A DNA stretch of 64,000 bases from Ferruginibacter sp. (GTDB lineage Bacteria > Bacteroidota > Bacteroidia > Chitinophagales > Chitinophagaceae): NCBI GenBank assembly GCA_030831945.1, contig JAURKC010000013.1, positions 62,001-126,000 on the forward strand, given 5' to 3'. Below are positions 34,788 through 44,379 of this stretch, in pieces (position 1 is the stretch's first letter; each line of letters starts with the position of its first letter). The translations under genes were made by a program, and so were the position numbers. Below the pieces are notes generated by a model. The model worked only from the letters and a program-made list of their open reading frames with translations. It made no database searches and had not been told where the DNA came from.

Positions 34788-35279
34788 ATGATAAAATTTT
34801 CTGAGGAAAAATTAAAAAAGGTAAGCGAAATTATACAACGCTATCCTGAAGGCAAACAAAAAAGTGCCTTGCTTCCAGTACTTCATCTAGCACAAGATGA
34901 ATTTGGTGGTTGGCTAGATACGCCTGTAATGGATTATGTGGCTACTTTATTAAGCATTGAACCAATTGAAGTGTACGAAGTGGCAAGTTTTTATAGTATG
35001 TATAATTTAAAACCTGTAGGTAAATACTTATTTGAAGTTTGCCAAACAGGCCCCTGCATGATCAATGGAAGCGATGATATTATAGGGTATATCAAAACAA
35101 AATTAAATATTGGTGTAGGTGAAACCACTGCTGATGGATTGTTTACCTTAAAAACGGTGGAGTGTTTGGGTGCTTGTGGATACGCACCGATGATGCAGTT
35201 GGGTAAAACCTATCGTGAGCATCTAACAAAGGAGAAAGTAGATGCTATTGTAGCAGAATGTAGATCAAAGGCAAATTAA
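34788..35279 (+). CDS. nuoE: NADH-quinone oxidoreductase subunit E
   Basis: A 163-residue thioredoxin-like [2Fe-2S] subunit of the NADH module. Cluster ligands are in CQTGPC (two cysteines) and CLGACG (two cysteines). Its stop codon lies 4 bp before the aspartic-protease-like gene, so the two are almost contiguous. Confidence 0.95.
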   Translation: MIKFSEEKLKKVSEIIQRYPEGKQKSALLPVLHLAQDEFGGWLDTPVMDYVATLLSIEPIEVYEVASFYSMYNLKPVGKYLFEVCQTGPCMINGSDDIIGYIKTKLNIGVGETTADGLFTLKTVECLGACGYAPMMQLGKTYREHLTKEKVDAIVAECRSKAN

Positions 35280-35283
35280 ATTG

Positions 35284-35655
35284 ATGGGAATAACTAACGC
35301 CATATTAAAAGTGAAAGAGCATAGAAAATCTGAAAAAGTGGCGGAAGTTAATTTTTTAGTGGATAGTGGAGCAGTGTATAGTTTGGTTCCTGGAAAAATT
35401 TTAGACCAACTGGAAATTGAGCCCTATAGAAAAATGAGTTTTTCTTTGGCTGATGGTACAACCCTACAGCGTAAAGTATGCAGTGCCTATTTTGATTTTG
35501 AGGGTGAAGGAGGTCCAGCGCCGGTAATTTATGGAGAAGAGGGAGATGAACCACTAGTAGGTGCAACCACGCTGGGATCTTTGGGATTGGTTTTAAATCC
35601 TTTTACCAGATCGCTGCATCCAATGAGGATGTTGATGGCAAAATTGAAAAAATAA
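35284..35655 (+). CDS. Clan-AA aspartic-protease-like protein inside the nuo operon
   Basis: A 123-residue protein with a single aspartic-protease half: FLVDSGAVYSLVP, with DSG replacing the usual DTG, followed by LADGTTLQRKV and a GATTLGSLGLVLNP region. This matches the retropepsin-like clan AA small bacterial proteins. These act as homodimers because each chain supplies one aspartate. No complex I subunit has this fold, and the gene sits in a tight spot between nuoE (4 bp) and nuoF (30 bp). The start is ATG 35284, not the TTG at 35281. It may process or regulate complex I; this is unsupported beyond position. Confidence 0.78.
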   Translation: MGITNAILKVKEHRKSEKVAEVNFLVDSGAVYSLVPGKILDQLEIEPYRKMSFSLADGTTLQRKVCSAYFDFEGEGGPAPVIYGEEGDEPLVGATTLGSLGLVLNPFTRSLHPMRMLMAKLKK

Positions 35656-35685
35656 AAAACATTAGGAAACGGATTGTAATAAAGT

Positions 35686-37041
35686 ATGGCAAAGAAATTA
35701 TTATTAGACAAAGCACATGTACCTGGAATCCGGAGCTATGAGGTGTATCGGAAAGAAGGAGGATACCGTAGTGTTGAAAAAGCATTTCGTTTAACTCCTG
35801 CCGAAATTGTAGAAGAAGTAAAGTTGAGTGGATTAAGAGGTAGGGGTGGCGCAGGTTTTCCTACGGGAATGAAATGGAGTTTTTTGGCTAAGCCTGAAGG
35901 AGTTCCACGTTACTTAGTTTGTAATGCGGATGAGAGTGAACCTGGTACTTTTAAAGATAGATACTTGATGGAATTTATTCCACACTTATTGATAGAAGGA
36001 ATGATTGTAGCCTCCTTTGCTCTGGGAAGTAATGTTAGCTATATCTATATCCGTGGAGAATATGCATGGATTGCTGATATATTGGAAAATGCTATTGACG
36101 AGGCAAAGCAAAATGGATGGGTAGGAAAAAATATTTTAGGAACTGGATTTAATTTTGAGTTGTATGTGCAAAGAGGAGCAGGCGCCTATATCTGTGGAGA
36201 AGAAACTGCATTAATTGAGAGCCTAGAAGGCAAAAGAGGTAACCCAAGAATTAAGCCTCCATTCCCTGCGGTAAAGGGTTTGTGGGATTGTCCTACAGTA
36301 GTAAATAATGTAGAAACATTAGCCGCAGTAGTTCCTATTATTAATGAAGGCGGAGAGGCTTATGCTAAAATTGGTGTAGGAAAAAGTACTGGTACTAAAT
36401 TGATTTCTGCTTGTGGCAATATCAACAAACCGGGTATCTACGAAATAGATATGACCATCTCTGTTGAAGACTTTATTTTTAGTGATGAATATTGTGGTGG
36501 CATACCTAATGGAAAAAGATTGAAAGCTTGTATTCCAGGTGGATCTTCTGTTCCTATATTGCCGGCCAATTTATTATTGACCACTGCCAAAGGAGAGAAA
36601 AGGATGATGAATTACGAAAGTCTTAGTGACGGTGGATTTGCAACAGGAAGTATGATGGGTAGTGGAGGATTTATTGTATTAGATGAGGATCAATGTATTG
36701 TTAGAAATACTATGACGCTGGCAAGATTTTATCATCACGAAAGTTGTGGCCAGTGTAGTCCTTGTCGTGAAGGAACTGGTTGGATGGAAAGAATTTTGAA
36801 AAAAATTGAATCAGGAAAAGGTGAAATGAAAGACATTGATTTACTGTGGGATATACAAAGAAAAATAGAAGGTAATACCATCTGTCCTTTAGGTGATGCG
36901 GCAGCTTGGCCAGTTGCAGCAGCTATTCGTCATTTCAGAGATGAGTTTGAATGGCATGTGCAGCACCCTGATAAATGTTTGACAGAAAATTTTGGACTTA
37001 GGCATTATGCAGATCCAATTCATGTGGCAGTAACTGCTTAA
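35686..37041 (+). CDS. nuoF: NADH-quinone oxidoreductase subunit F
   Basis: Binds NADH and FMN and holds the N3 [4Fe-4S] cluster. The protein has 451 residues. The FMN/NADH region has GLRGRGGAGFPTG and NADESEPGTFKDR. The cluster ligands are in ESCGQCSPCREG and the later NTICPLG. The NuoE-NuoF pair forms the electron input module. Confidence 0.96.
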   Translation: MAKKLLLDKAHVPGIRSYEVYRKEGGYRSVEKAFRLTPAEIVEEVKLSGLRGRGGAGFPTGMKWSFLAKPEGVPRYLVCNADESEPGTFKDRYLMEFIPHLLIEGMIVASFALGSNVSYIYIRGEYAWIADILENAIDEAKQNGWVGKNILGTGFNFELYVQRGAGAYICGEETALIESLEGKRGNPRIKPPFPAVKGLWDCPTVVNNVETLAAVVPIINEGGEAYAKIGVGKSTGTKLISACGNINKPGIYEIDMTISVEDFIFSDEYCGGIPNGKRLKACIPGGSSVPILPANLLLTTAKGEKRMMNYESLSDGGFATGSMMGSGGFIVLDEDQCIVRNTMTLARFYHHESCGQCSPCREGTGWMERILKKIESGKGEMKDIDLLWDIQRKIEGNTICPLGDAAAWPVAAAIRHFRDEFEWHVQHPDKCLTENFGLRHYADPIHVAVTA

Positions 37042-37102
37042 CGATAAATAATAAATAGTTTAATAAAAATAAAGCCTGACCATTCTGGCGGAAAATTTTT
37101 TT

Positions 37103-38209
37103 ATGGTAGATGAAATAAAAACTTTTAAAGTAACCATTGATAACATCACCATTGATGTGCCTGTAGGCACGACCGTACTAAATGCGGCTCGTCAAATTGG
37201 AGGTGATGTGGCTCCACCTGCAATGTGCTACTACAGCAAGTTACAGGGTAGTGGAGGAAAATGTCGTACTTGTCTAGTTGAAGTAGCAGCTGGTTCTACA
37301 GCTGACCCTAGACCAATGCCTAAGTTGGTTGCTTCCTGCAGAACTACCGTGATGGATGGTATGGTGGTAAAAAATATTACGAGTGAAAAAGTGAAAGATG
37401 CTAGGGCGGGTGTGGTAGAATTTTTATTGTTGAATCATCCGCTGGATTGTCCTATTTGTGATCAGGCCGGTGAATGTCATTTGCAGGATCTTGGTTATGA
37501 ACATGGTAAAGAAGGAACTCGTTATGAGTTTCCAAGAAGAACTTTTGAGAAAGAAGATATAGGTCCCTACATTCAATTACATATGACGAGGTGCATACTT
37601 TGTTATCGTTGCACCTATGTTGCTGATCAATTGACTGATAAAAGAGTTCATGGAATATTAGACAGAGGAGAGCATGCAGAAATCTCTACCTATATCTCAA
37701 AAGCAGTGGATAATGAATTTAGTGGAAACATGATTGATGTTTGTCCAGTAGGAGCGTTAACGGATAAAACATTTCGTTTTAAAAATAGGGTATGGTTTAC
37801 TAAGCCAGTAGATGCTCATCGCACCTGCGATACGCCTGGATGTTGCGGAAATACAACCTTATGGCTTCGTGGTGAAGAGGTGTTCAGAGTGACTGCTCGT
37901 AAAGACGAATGGGGTGAGGTGAAGAGTTATGATGGCAAGCCAGGATGGATCTGCAATACTTGCAGATTTGATAAAAAGAAAACGAGTGATTGGACAATAG
38001 AAGGAGTTACAAAAGTTAATCGACACTCTGTTATTTCTCAAGGTAAATATGAAGGACTGGTTATGCCAAAAGAAACTGTTCAGGAAGTAATGGGTGGACG
38101 AGCTCCTAAATTACTAATGAATATTCATGATGAAAGTGAAGTGAATGATCCAAAAATTCAGTTGAGTGAAATTAATGGACCAGCGCATGCTGAAAATTTT
38201 AAAAATTAA
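37103..38209 (+). CDS. nuoG: NADH-quinone oxidoreductase subunit G, short form
   Basis: Iron-sulfur subunit of the NADH module. Only 368 residues, compared with over 900 in E. coli. The N-terminal [2Fe-2S] domain (GGKCRTCLVEV), the [4Fe-4S] motifs (DCPICDQAGECHLQDLG, then CILCYRC and CPVGAL), and a Mop4Fe4S-like segment (CDTPGCCGNT through WICNTCRF) are present. The molybdopterin-like domain of larger NuoG is missing. I consider this a lineage feature, as the reading frame stays clean to its stop and nuoH follows at once. Confidence 0.9.
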   Translation: MVDEIKTFKVTIDNITIDVPVGTTVLNAARQIGGDVAPPAMCYYSKLQGSGGKCRTCLVEVAAGSTADPRPMPKLVASCRTTVMDGMVVKNITSEKVKDARAGVVEFLLLNHPLDCPICDQAGECHLQDLGYEHGKEGTRYEFPRRTFEKEDIGPYIQLHMTRCILCYRCTYVADQLTDKRVHGILDRGEHAEISTYISKAVDNEFSGNMIDVCPVGALTDKTFRFKNRVWFTKPVDAHRTCDTPGCCGNTTLWLRGEEVFRVTARKDEWGEVKSYDGKPGWICNTCRFDKKKTSDWTIEGVTKVNRHSVISQGKYEGLVMPKETVQEVMGGRAPKLLMNIHDESEVNDPKIQLSEINGPAHAENFKN

Positions 38210-38251
38210 GTGCTTGCAATTTGTTGAGCAAAAAAATATTTATAACAAATT

Positions 38252-39322
38252 ATGTTACTATCAATTGGGTTGCCTTTAATTATTGAAAAATTAGTGTTGA
38301 TTGTAGTAGTGGTGATGTCCTCTTTGGTAATTGCTATGTATGCAACCTTTGCTGAAAGAAAGGTTGCTGCTATCATGCAAGATAGAAGAGGTCCCAATAG
38401 AGCAGGTCCTTTTGGTTTATTACAACCGCTAGCGGATGGTTTGAAATTATTTTTCAAAGAGGAAATTATACCTAACCTATCTTCTAAATTTTTATTTATC
38501 CTAGGACCTTGTCTAGCGATGTTGACGGCTATGATGACAGGTGCAGTAATTCCATGGGGTGATAAGGTTCATTTTTTTGGCAGAGATATTTCTTTACAAA
38601 TAGCAGATGTTAATATTGGTATTTTGTATGTTTTTGGCGTAGTGAGTATGGGGGTTTACGGAATCATGATTGGCAGTTGGGCTAGCAATAATAAATTTTC
38701 TTTGATGGGAGGCTTAAGGGCTGCCTCACAAATTATTAGTTATGAATTGGCGATGGGTATTGCCTTAATTGCTTTATTAATGACAACGGGTACATTGAGC
38801 CTAAAAGAAATTGTACAACAGCAGCAAGAACATTGGTATAGTTGGAATATTATCAAGCAACCGCTTGGGTTTTTAATATTTTTAATTTGTGCTTTTGCAG
38901 AATGTAATAGAACTCCATTCGATTTACCTGAGGCAGAGAATGAATTGATAGGTGGATACCATACCGAATATTCTTCAATGAAATTGGGTTTCTTTCTTTT
39001 CGCTGAATACATCAATATGTTTTTGAGTAGCTCTGTAATGGTGAGTTTGTTTTTTGGAGGGTACGATATTCCGTTTGTAAATGATGCATCTTTAGCTGAA
39101 AGTATTGGTACGAATTGGGTGGCTTTAATTCATTCAGGAGTATTTTTATTTAAGGCGGCATGTTTTCTTTTCTTATTCATGTGGGTTCGTTGGACTATTC
39201 CTCGTTTCCGCTACGATCAATTGATGAACTTGGGATGGAAAATATTAATACCACTGGCGCTAATCAATATGTTGGCAACGGGCGCCTTTATTTTATTACA
39301 GCAAAACAACTGGCATTTTTAA
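38252..39322 (+). CDS. nuoH: NADH-quinone oxidoreductase subunit H
   Basis: Membrane subunit forming the quinone chamber and the first proton channel. 356 residues with about eight helices. It contains ERKVAAIMQDRRGPNRAGPFGLLQP and the ECNRTPFDLPEAENELIGGYHTEYSS loops that line the quinone site. Confidence 0.95.
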   Translation: MLLSIGLPLIIEKLVLIVVVVMSSLVIAMYATFAERKVAAIMQDRRGPNRAGPFGLLQPLADGLKLFFKEEIIPNLSSKFLFILGPCLAMLTAMMTGAVIPWGDKVHFFGRDISLQIADVNIGILYVFGVVSMGVYGIMIGSWASNNKFSLMGGLRAASQIISYELAMGIALIALLMTTGTLSLKEIVQQQQEHWYSWNIIKQPLGFLIFLICAFAECNRTPFDLPEAENELIGGYHTEYSSMKLGFFLFAEYINMFLSSSVMVSLFFGGYDIPFVNDASLAESIGTNWVALIHSGVFLFKAACFLFLFMWVRWTIPRFRYDQLMNLGWKILIPLALINMLATGAFILLQQNNWHF

Positions 39323-39372
39323 ACATTAAAATATATTTGCGCATCCATCGTGTTGCAAGAATTTAATAACAT

Positions 39373-39918
39373 ATGCAAGCATTAACCAATAGGGCCCAAC
39401 AAGTAGAACGCAAACCAATGTCATTATTGGAACGCGCTTATTTGCCGGCTATTTTTAGAGGAATGGCCATTACATTTGGTCACATGTTTAAAAAAAGACC
39501 TACCATCAATTATCCTGAGGTAACTCGTCCTTTTAGTCCTGTTTTCAGAGGACTACATATTTTAAATAGAGATGAAGAAGGTAGAGAAAACTGCACCGCC
39601 TGTGGGTTATGTGCCGTTGCTTGTCCTGCTGAAGCCATTACAATGGAAGCCGCAGAAAGGTCTGCCGGAGAAGAGAATTTATATCGTGAAGAAAAATATG
39701 CCGCGAAATATGAAATAAATATGTTGCGCTGTATTTTTTGTGGATTGTGCGAAGAAGCTTGTCCTAAAGATGCAATTTATTTAAGCGAAACCTTTGCTCC
39801 AGCAAATTTTCAACGCAAAGGTTTTATTTATGGCAAGGATGATTTATTGATTCCTCATCCGATCACCGAACCAGAAGCTCATGCAAAGGCAAAAGGTGGT
39901 AGAGTGAGTTTAAAATAG
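39373..39918 (+). CDS. nuoI: NADH-quinone oxidoreductase subunit I
   Basis: A ferredoxin-like subunit with two [4Fe-4S] clusters (N6a and N6b). The 181-residue protein carries two classical motifs: CTACGLCAVACP and CIFCGLCEEACP. It passes electrons to NuoB. Confidence 0.96.
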   Translation: MQALTNRAQQVERKPMSLLERAYLPAIFRGMAITFGHMFKKRPTINYPEVTRPFSPVFRGLHILNRDEEGRENCTACGLCAVACPAEAITMEAAERSAGEENLYREEKYAAKYEINMLRCIFCGLCEEACPKDAIYLSETFAPANFQRKGFIYGKDDLLIPHPITEPEAHAKAKGGRVSLK

Positions 39919-39964
39919 TTATTTTAAAACATCTTCCTTTCAAAGGGAAAGAATACAACGAAAT

Positions 39965-40471
39965 ATGAGTGCAATAGAAATAATGTTTTGGTTTTTAAGT
40001 ATACTAGCCTTAGGCGCAGCCGTAATGGTGGTTGCCAGTAAAAGTCCAGTGTATAGTATATTATTTTTGATTCTTACTTTTTTTGCAATTTCAGGCCATT
40101 ATATTTTACTGAATGCACAATTTTTAGCAGTTGTTAATGTAATTGTATATGCTGGGGCAATCATGGTACTGTTTTTATTTGTTGTAATGTTGATGAATTT
40201 AAACGCAGAGTCAGAACCCCATCAAAAAAATAAATGGTTATTGTACATTGGTGGCATTTCAGGAGGTAGCCTATTATTGGTAATTGTAGCTGCTTTAAAG
40301 AAAACAGTAGCCACTACTCAGTTGGTTCAGATGAATAATGGCGAAGTTGGATTGATCAAAAATTTGGGAATCAAATTATTTACTGATTATGTATTTCCTT
40401 TCGAAATAAGTAGTGTTTTATTTTTAAGTGCTATGATTGGAGCGGTAGTCATTTCAAAAAAGGAAGGATAA
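39965..40471 (+). CDS. nuoJ: NADH-quinone oxidoreductase subunit J
   Basis: A hydrophobic subunit of 168 residues with five helices. The central VVNVIVYAGAIMVLFLFVVMLMN helix is the signature of NuoJ. Part of the membrane arm beside NuoK. Confidence 0.92.
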   Translation: MSAIEIMFWFLSILALGAAVMVVASKSPVYSILFLILTFFAISGHYILLNAQFLAVVNVIVYAGAIMVLFLFVVMLMNLNAESEPHQKNKWLLYIGGISGGSLLLVIVAALKKTVATTQLVQMNNGEVGLIKNLGIKLFTDYVFPFEISSVLFLSAMIGAVVISKKEG

Positions 40472-40492
40472 ATATTAAATTAATAAAAGAAT

Positions 40493-40822
40493 ATGCCGGT
40501 ATATTATTACATATTTTTAGCAGTTGCCTTGTTCAGTATTGGAGTCATTGGCGTATTGATTCGTCGCAATGCGATTATAATATTCATGTGTGTAGAATTG
40601 ATGTTGAATGCTGCCAATTTATTGTTAGTAGCATTTTCAAAAATGCATCACCAAGCATTGATGAAAATAAACCCTACAGCAGCAAGTGATGCGCAAGTAT
40701 TTGTTTTTTTTATCATGGTAGTGGCGGCAGCAGAAGTTAGTGTGGGGCTTGCAATTATTGTAATGATGTATAGAAATACGCATTCAGTAGATGTAAATTT
40801 TTTAAACCGGTTGAAAAACTAA
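40493..40822 (+). CDS. nuoK: NADH-quinone oxidoreductase subunit K
   Basis: A 109-residue three-helix subunit with conserved acidic residues in helices 2 and 3 ([18 protein letters not shown] and [12 protein letters not shown]). These glutamates take part in proton transfer. Confidence 0.94.
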   Translation: MPVYYYIFLAVALFSIGVIGVLIRRNAIIIFMCVELMLNAANLLLVAFSKMHHQALMKINPTAASDAQVFVFFIMVVAAAEVSVGLAIIVMMYRNTHSVDVNFLNRLKN

Positions 40823-40944
40823 AGTGTTTTTTGCCATTACTGGATGAGAGAGAAAGAATCAATTTTTGAAATAAACTTTTTTAATTAATACAGCTACTTT
40901 CTTTAAAAGAAGTAGTTAAAATTTCCCTTAGGGATTTGGGGCTT

Positions 40945-42843
40945 ATGAATAATATTTTACAAATAGTTTGGCTGATACCTATTTTACCATTGATTGGTTT
41001 TTTTATCAATGGATTGGGTAGAAATAATTTATCCAAAACCCTTTCAGGATTAGTCGGAAGTGGAGTGATATTGGCGTCTTTTACCATAAGTGTGTATGTC
41101 TTTTTAAATGTAAAGGAAGGCAACACCTATCTCATTCATTATTTCGAATTTATTAATACCGTCTCTTTGAATGTGCATTTCGATTTTCAAATTGATCAGC
41201 TTTCTTCTCTTTTTTTATTGATTATAACAGGGGTTGGTTTTTTGATTCATGTGTATTCTACCTCTTATATGCACGAAGAGCCAGCAAAAGATTTTGCTAA
41301 ATATTTTTCCTATCTAAATCTTTTTGTGTTCTCTATGTTGTTACTGGTGATGGGGGGTAATTATATCATTATGTTTATTGGTTGGGAGGGAGTTGGACTT
41401 TGTTCTTACTTATTAATTGGGTTCTGGTTTAAAAATAATGACTACACTAATGCAGCCAAAAAGGCTTTCATAATGAATCGAATTGGTGATCTTGGATTTT
41501 TACTTGCCGTATTCTGGTTGTTATCAAAAATAGGTTCTGCAGACTTTCACCAGGTGTTTGATAATGTGGCTAAGTTGTCGTCTTTTGACATTAGTGGAAT
41601 TACCTTACTATTATTTGTAGGAGCTACTGGTAAAAGTGCCCAGATACCATTGTATACTTGGTTGCCAGATGCGATGGCAGGACCTACACCAGTAAGTGCA
41701 TTAATTCATGCTGCAACGATGGTTACAGCAGGGATTTATATGATTGCCCGTAGTAATATTTTATTTACTATGGCTCCTCTTACTCAAACAGTAATAGCTA
41801 TTATTGGAATTTCAACCGCTTTAATTGCAGCTACTATTGCGTTGAAACAAAATGATATTAAAAAAGTTTTAGCCTATTCTACTGTGAGCCAATTGGGTTA
41901 CATGTTTGTAGGTTTAGGAGTGGGAGCTTATACAGGTGCTGTATTTCATGTAATGACGCATGCCTTTTTTAAAGCTTTATTGTTTTTAGGAGCGGGTAGT
42001 GTTATTCATGCGATGGGTGGAGAGCAGGATATGAGAAATATGGGTGGATTAAAAAAATACATGAGCATTACTCATATCACTTTTTTATTAGGTTGTTTGG
42101 CGATCGCAGGTATGCCACCTTTTTCAGGTTTCTTTTCCAAAGACGAAATTCTTGCTGCTGCATTTGCTCATCAACCCATATTGTGGATTGCCGGTGTTGT
42201 AGGTGCATTGCTGACTGCTTTTTATATGTTTAGATTATATGCCATGACCTTCCATGGTCAATTTAGAGGTACCCATGATCAACAACACCATCTTCACGAA
42301 AGTCCTGCTGCGATTACTATACCCTTGGTAATTTTAGCGATATTGGCGGTAGTAGGTGGATGGATAGGAATACCGGAAGTATTGATGCATGGAGGACATC
42401 GATTGGAAGCTTTTCTTGAGCCTATTTTTGAAAAGAGTAATCAAATTGCGGTAAAGCATGAATTATCTCACGCTACAGAATATACGCTAATGGCGGTGTC
42501 GGTGGGTGGAGCATTAATCGCGTTGTTATTTGCTTGGAATAAATTCAGTAAATATCAAAAAGCTGAAATTAACGAAACAGGTATTGGAAAAGTGGTAGCT
42601 AATAAATGGTATGTAGATGAATTGTATGACAAAGTGATTGTACAACCATTGCAGTCATTGGCCACTTTTTTCAATCAAGTAATTGAAAAAAATATCATCG
42701 ATGGCTTGGTCAATGGAGTTGGAAAAGCAGTGCAGTATGGAAGTCGACAAATCCGCTTATTGCAAAGCGGTTTGGTGGGTACCTATATATTGTTAATGGT
42801 GGTAGGTATGTTGATATTATTTATTATTCAATTGTTTTTATAA
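40945..42843 (+). CDS. nuoL: NADH-quinone oxidoreductase subunit L
   Basis: A Mrp-antiporter-like proton pump of 632 residues. It has GWEGVGLCSYLLIGFW, TPVSALIHAATMVTAGIY and the long C-terminal amphipathic helix. The start is the ATG at 40945 (MNNILQIVWLIP); a TTG 9 bp upstream also exists. The spacer of 122 bp after nuoK is larger than others in the operon, with no gene in it. Confidence 0.95.
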   Translation: MNNILQIVWLIPILPLIGFFINGLGRNNLSKTLSGLVGSGVILASFTISVYVFLNVKEGNTYLIHYFEFINTVSLNVHFDFQIDQLSSLFLLIITGVGFLIHVYSTSYMHEEPAKDFAKYFSYLNLFVFSMLLLVMGGNYIIMFIGWEGVGLCSYLLIGFWFKNNDYTNAAKKAFIMNRIGDLGFLLAVFWLLSKIGSADFHQVFDNVAKLSSFDISGITLLLFVGATGKSAQIPLYTWLPDAMAGPTPVSALIHAATMVTAGIYMIARSNILFTMAPLTQTVIAIIGISTALIAATIALKQNDIKKVLAYSTVSQLGYMFVGLGVGAYTGAVFHVMTHAFFKALLFLGAGSVIHAMGGEQDMRNMGGLKKYMSITHITFLLGCLAIAGMPPFSGFFSKDEILAAAFAHQPILWIAGVVGALLTAFYMFRLYAMTFHGQFRGTHDQQHHLHESPAAITIPLVILAILAVVGGWIGIPEVLMHGGHRLEAFLEPIFEKSNQIAVKHELSHATEYTLMAVSVGGALIALLFAWNKFSKYQKAEINETGIGKVVANKWYVDELYDKVIVQPLQSLATFFNQVIEKNIIDGLVNGVGKAVQYGSRQIRLLQSGLVGTYILLMVVGMLILFIIQLFL

Positions 42844-42855
42844 AATATATTTCTG

Positions 42856-44334
42856 ATGTTTGGTAACTACATAACGATTCCACATTTATTGGTTCTTTTT
42901 CCTTTGCTTGCGGGATTACTTACTTTTTTTATAAAAAAGGAATCTTCTGCAAAGTCATTCAGTTTATTGGCTGGTCTGATTACTTTGCTGATTTCTATTG
43001 CTAGTATCTATTTTCGCAATAATAAAGAATTGAGTGGCCTAACATTTAATTATATGTGGTTAAAATCATTGGGAGCTAGTTTTTCATTAGCCCTAGATGG
43101 AATGGGAAGATTACTTACTTTTTTAACTGCACTTTCTTTTCCAATTATCTTGATTGCTAATTATAAAACGATCTATAAAAATGCAAATGTTTTTTATGGT
43201 TTGTTTTTATTAGCACAAGCTGGTTTGATGGGTGTATTTTTATCTACCGATGCATTATTGTTTTATTTCTTTTGGGAGTTGGCATTAATACCAGTTTATT
43301 TTTTATGTAGTTATTGGGGTGGTAAAAAAAGAATTGCTGCTACCTTTAAATTTTTCATTTATACTTTTACTGGCTCTCTTTTTTTACTGGTGGGTATCAT
43401 CTATGTTTATTTACACACTGGAGCAACTCGCTATTCGGATCATAATTTCTCTTTAACAGCTTTTCGTGCGGTAGTTTTATATGCCAATCAACAAAACTTT
43501 TTCTTTTGGTTATTCTTCATTGCGTTTGCAATTAAGATGCCGATTTTCCCTTTTCATACCTGGCAGCCAGATACCTATGAACAATCACCTACCTCTGTAA
43601 CGATGATTTTAAGTGGGGTGATGGTAAAGATGGGTTTATTTGGATTGATGAGATGGGTTTTGCCTATTTTCCCAATGGCAGTGGTCAAGTTTGATAACGT
43701 GGTGATAGGATTATCTGTTATAGGAATGATCTATGCAAGTTTGATTGCTATCAAACAAGATGATTTAAAAAGGTTAGTAGCTTATTCATCCATTGCGCAT
43801 ATTGGATTAATGAGTGCCGCCATTTTTACTATGCAAACAGTCGCTTTGGAAGGAATGGTGATACAAATGTTTGCCCATGGTATTAATATCATCGGCTTAT
43901 GGATTGTTATTGATTTGATTGAAAAACAATTAGGAACTAGAAAAATTTCCGAGTTAGGTGGATTAGCACACAAGGCCCCAGTATTGACCATTTTATTAGT
44001 TATAATCGCATTTGCAAATATTGCATTACCGCTTACGAATGCATTTGTTGGAGAATTCATGATGTTTAGTGGGTTGTTTAAATTTAATATTTGGTATGCT
44101 GCTGTGGCGGGCCTAAGTATTATTTTGGCAGCGGTATATACTTTAAATATGGTTCAAAAAGTTTTTTATGGAAATACTAATTCTTTGACTGAATCGATGA
44201 AAGAAATTTCATGGAATGAAAAATTGGTACTGATGGTAATCGTAGTCATGATTTTTTTGATGGGGGTATTTCCACAACCAATATTTGAACTAACAAAAAT
44301 ATCGGTAGCACCAATTTCAACAATATTCAAATAA
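42856..44334 (+). CDS. nuoM: NADH-quinone oxidoreductase subunit M
   Basis: A Mrp-antiporter-like proton pump of 492 residues. FFWELALIPVYFL and FPFHTWQPDTYEQSPTSV are typical of NuoM; the lysine and glutamate of the proton channel lie in those regions. 12 bp after nuoL. Confidence 0.95.
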   Translation: MFGNYITIPHLLVLFPLLAGLLTFFIKKESSAKSFSLLAGLITLLISIASIYFRNNKELSGLTFNYMWLKSLGASFSLALDGMGRLLTFLTALSFPIILIANYKTIYKNANVFYGLFLLAQAGLMGVFLSTDALLFYFFWELALIPVYFLCSYWGGKKRIAATFKFFIYTFTGSLFLLVGIIYVYLHTGATRYSDHNFSLTAFRAVVLYANQQNFFFWLFFIAFAIKMPIFPFHTWQPDTYEQSPTSVTMILSGVMVKMGLFGLMRWVLPIFPMAVVKFDNVVIGLSVIGMIYASLIAIKQDDLKRLVAYSSIAHIGLMSAAIFTMQTVALEGMVIQMFAHGINIIGLWIVIDLIEKQLGTRKISELGGLAHKAPVLTILLVIIAFANIALPLTNAFVGEFMMFSGLFKFNIWYAAVAGLSIILAAVYTLNMVQKVFYGNTNSLTESMKEISWNEKLVLMVIVVMIFLMGVFPQPIFELTKISVAPISTIFK

Positions 44335-44379
44335 TACTAATATTAAATTATCCCGTCCAATCGGGAGGGTAAAGAAATT

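Noticed and set aside
35348..35785. Three minus-strand open frames over the aspartic-protease-like gene and the start of nuoF
   Set aside because: They lie antisense to well-supported genes of an operon and have no plausible product.
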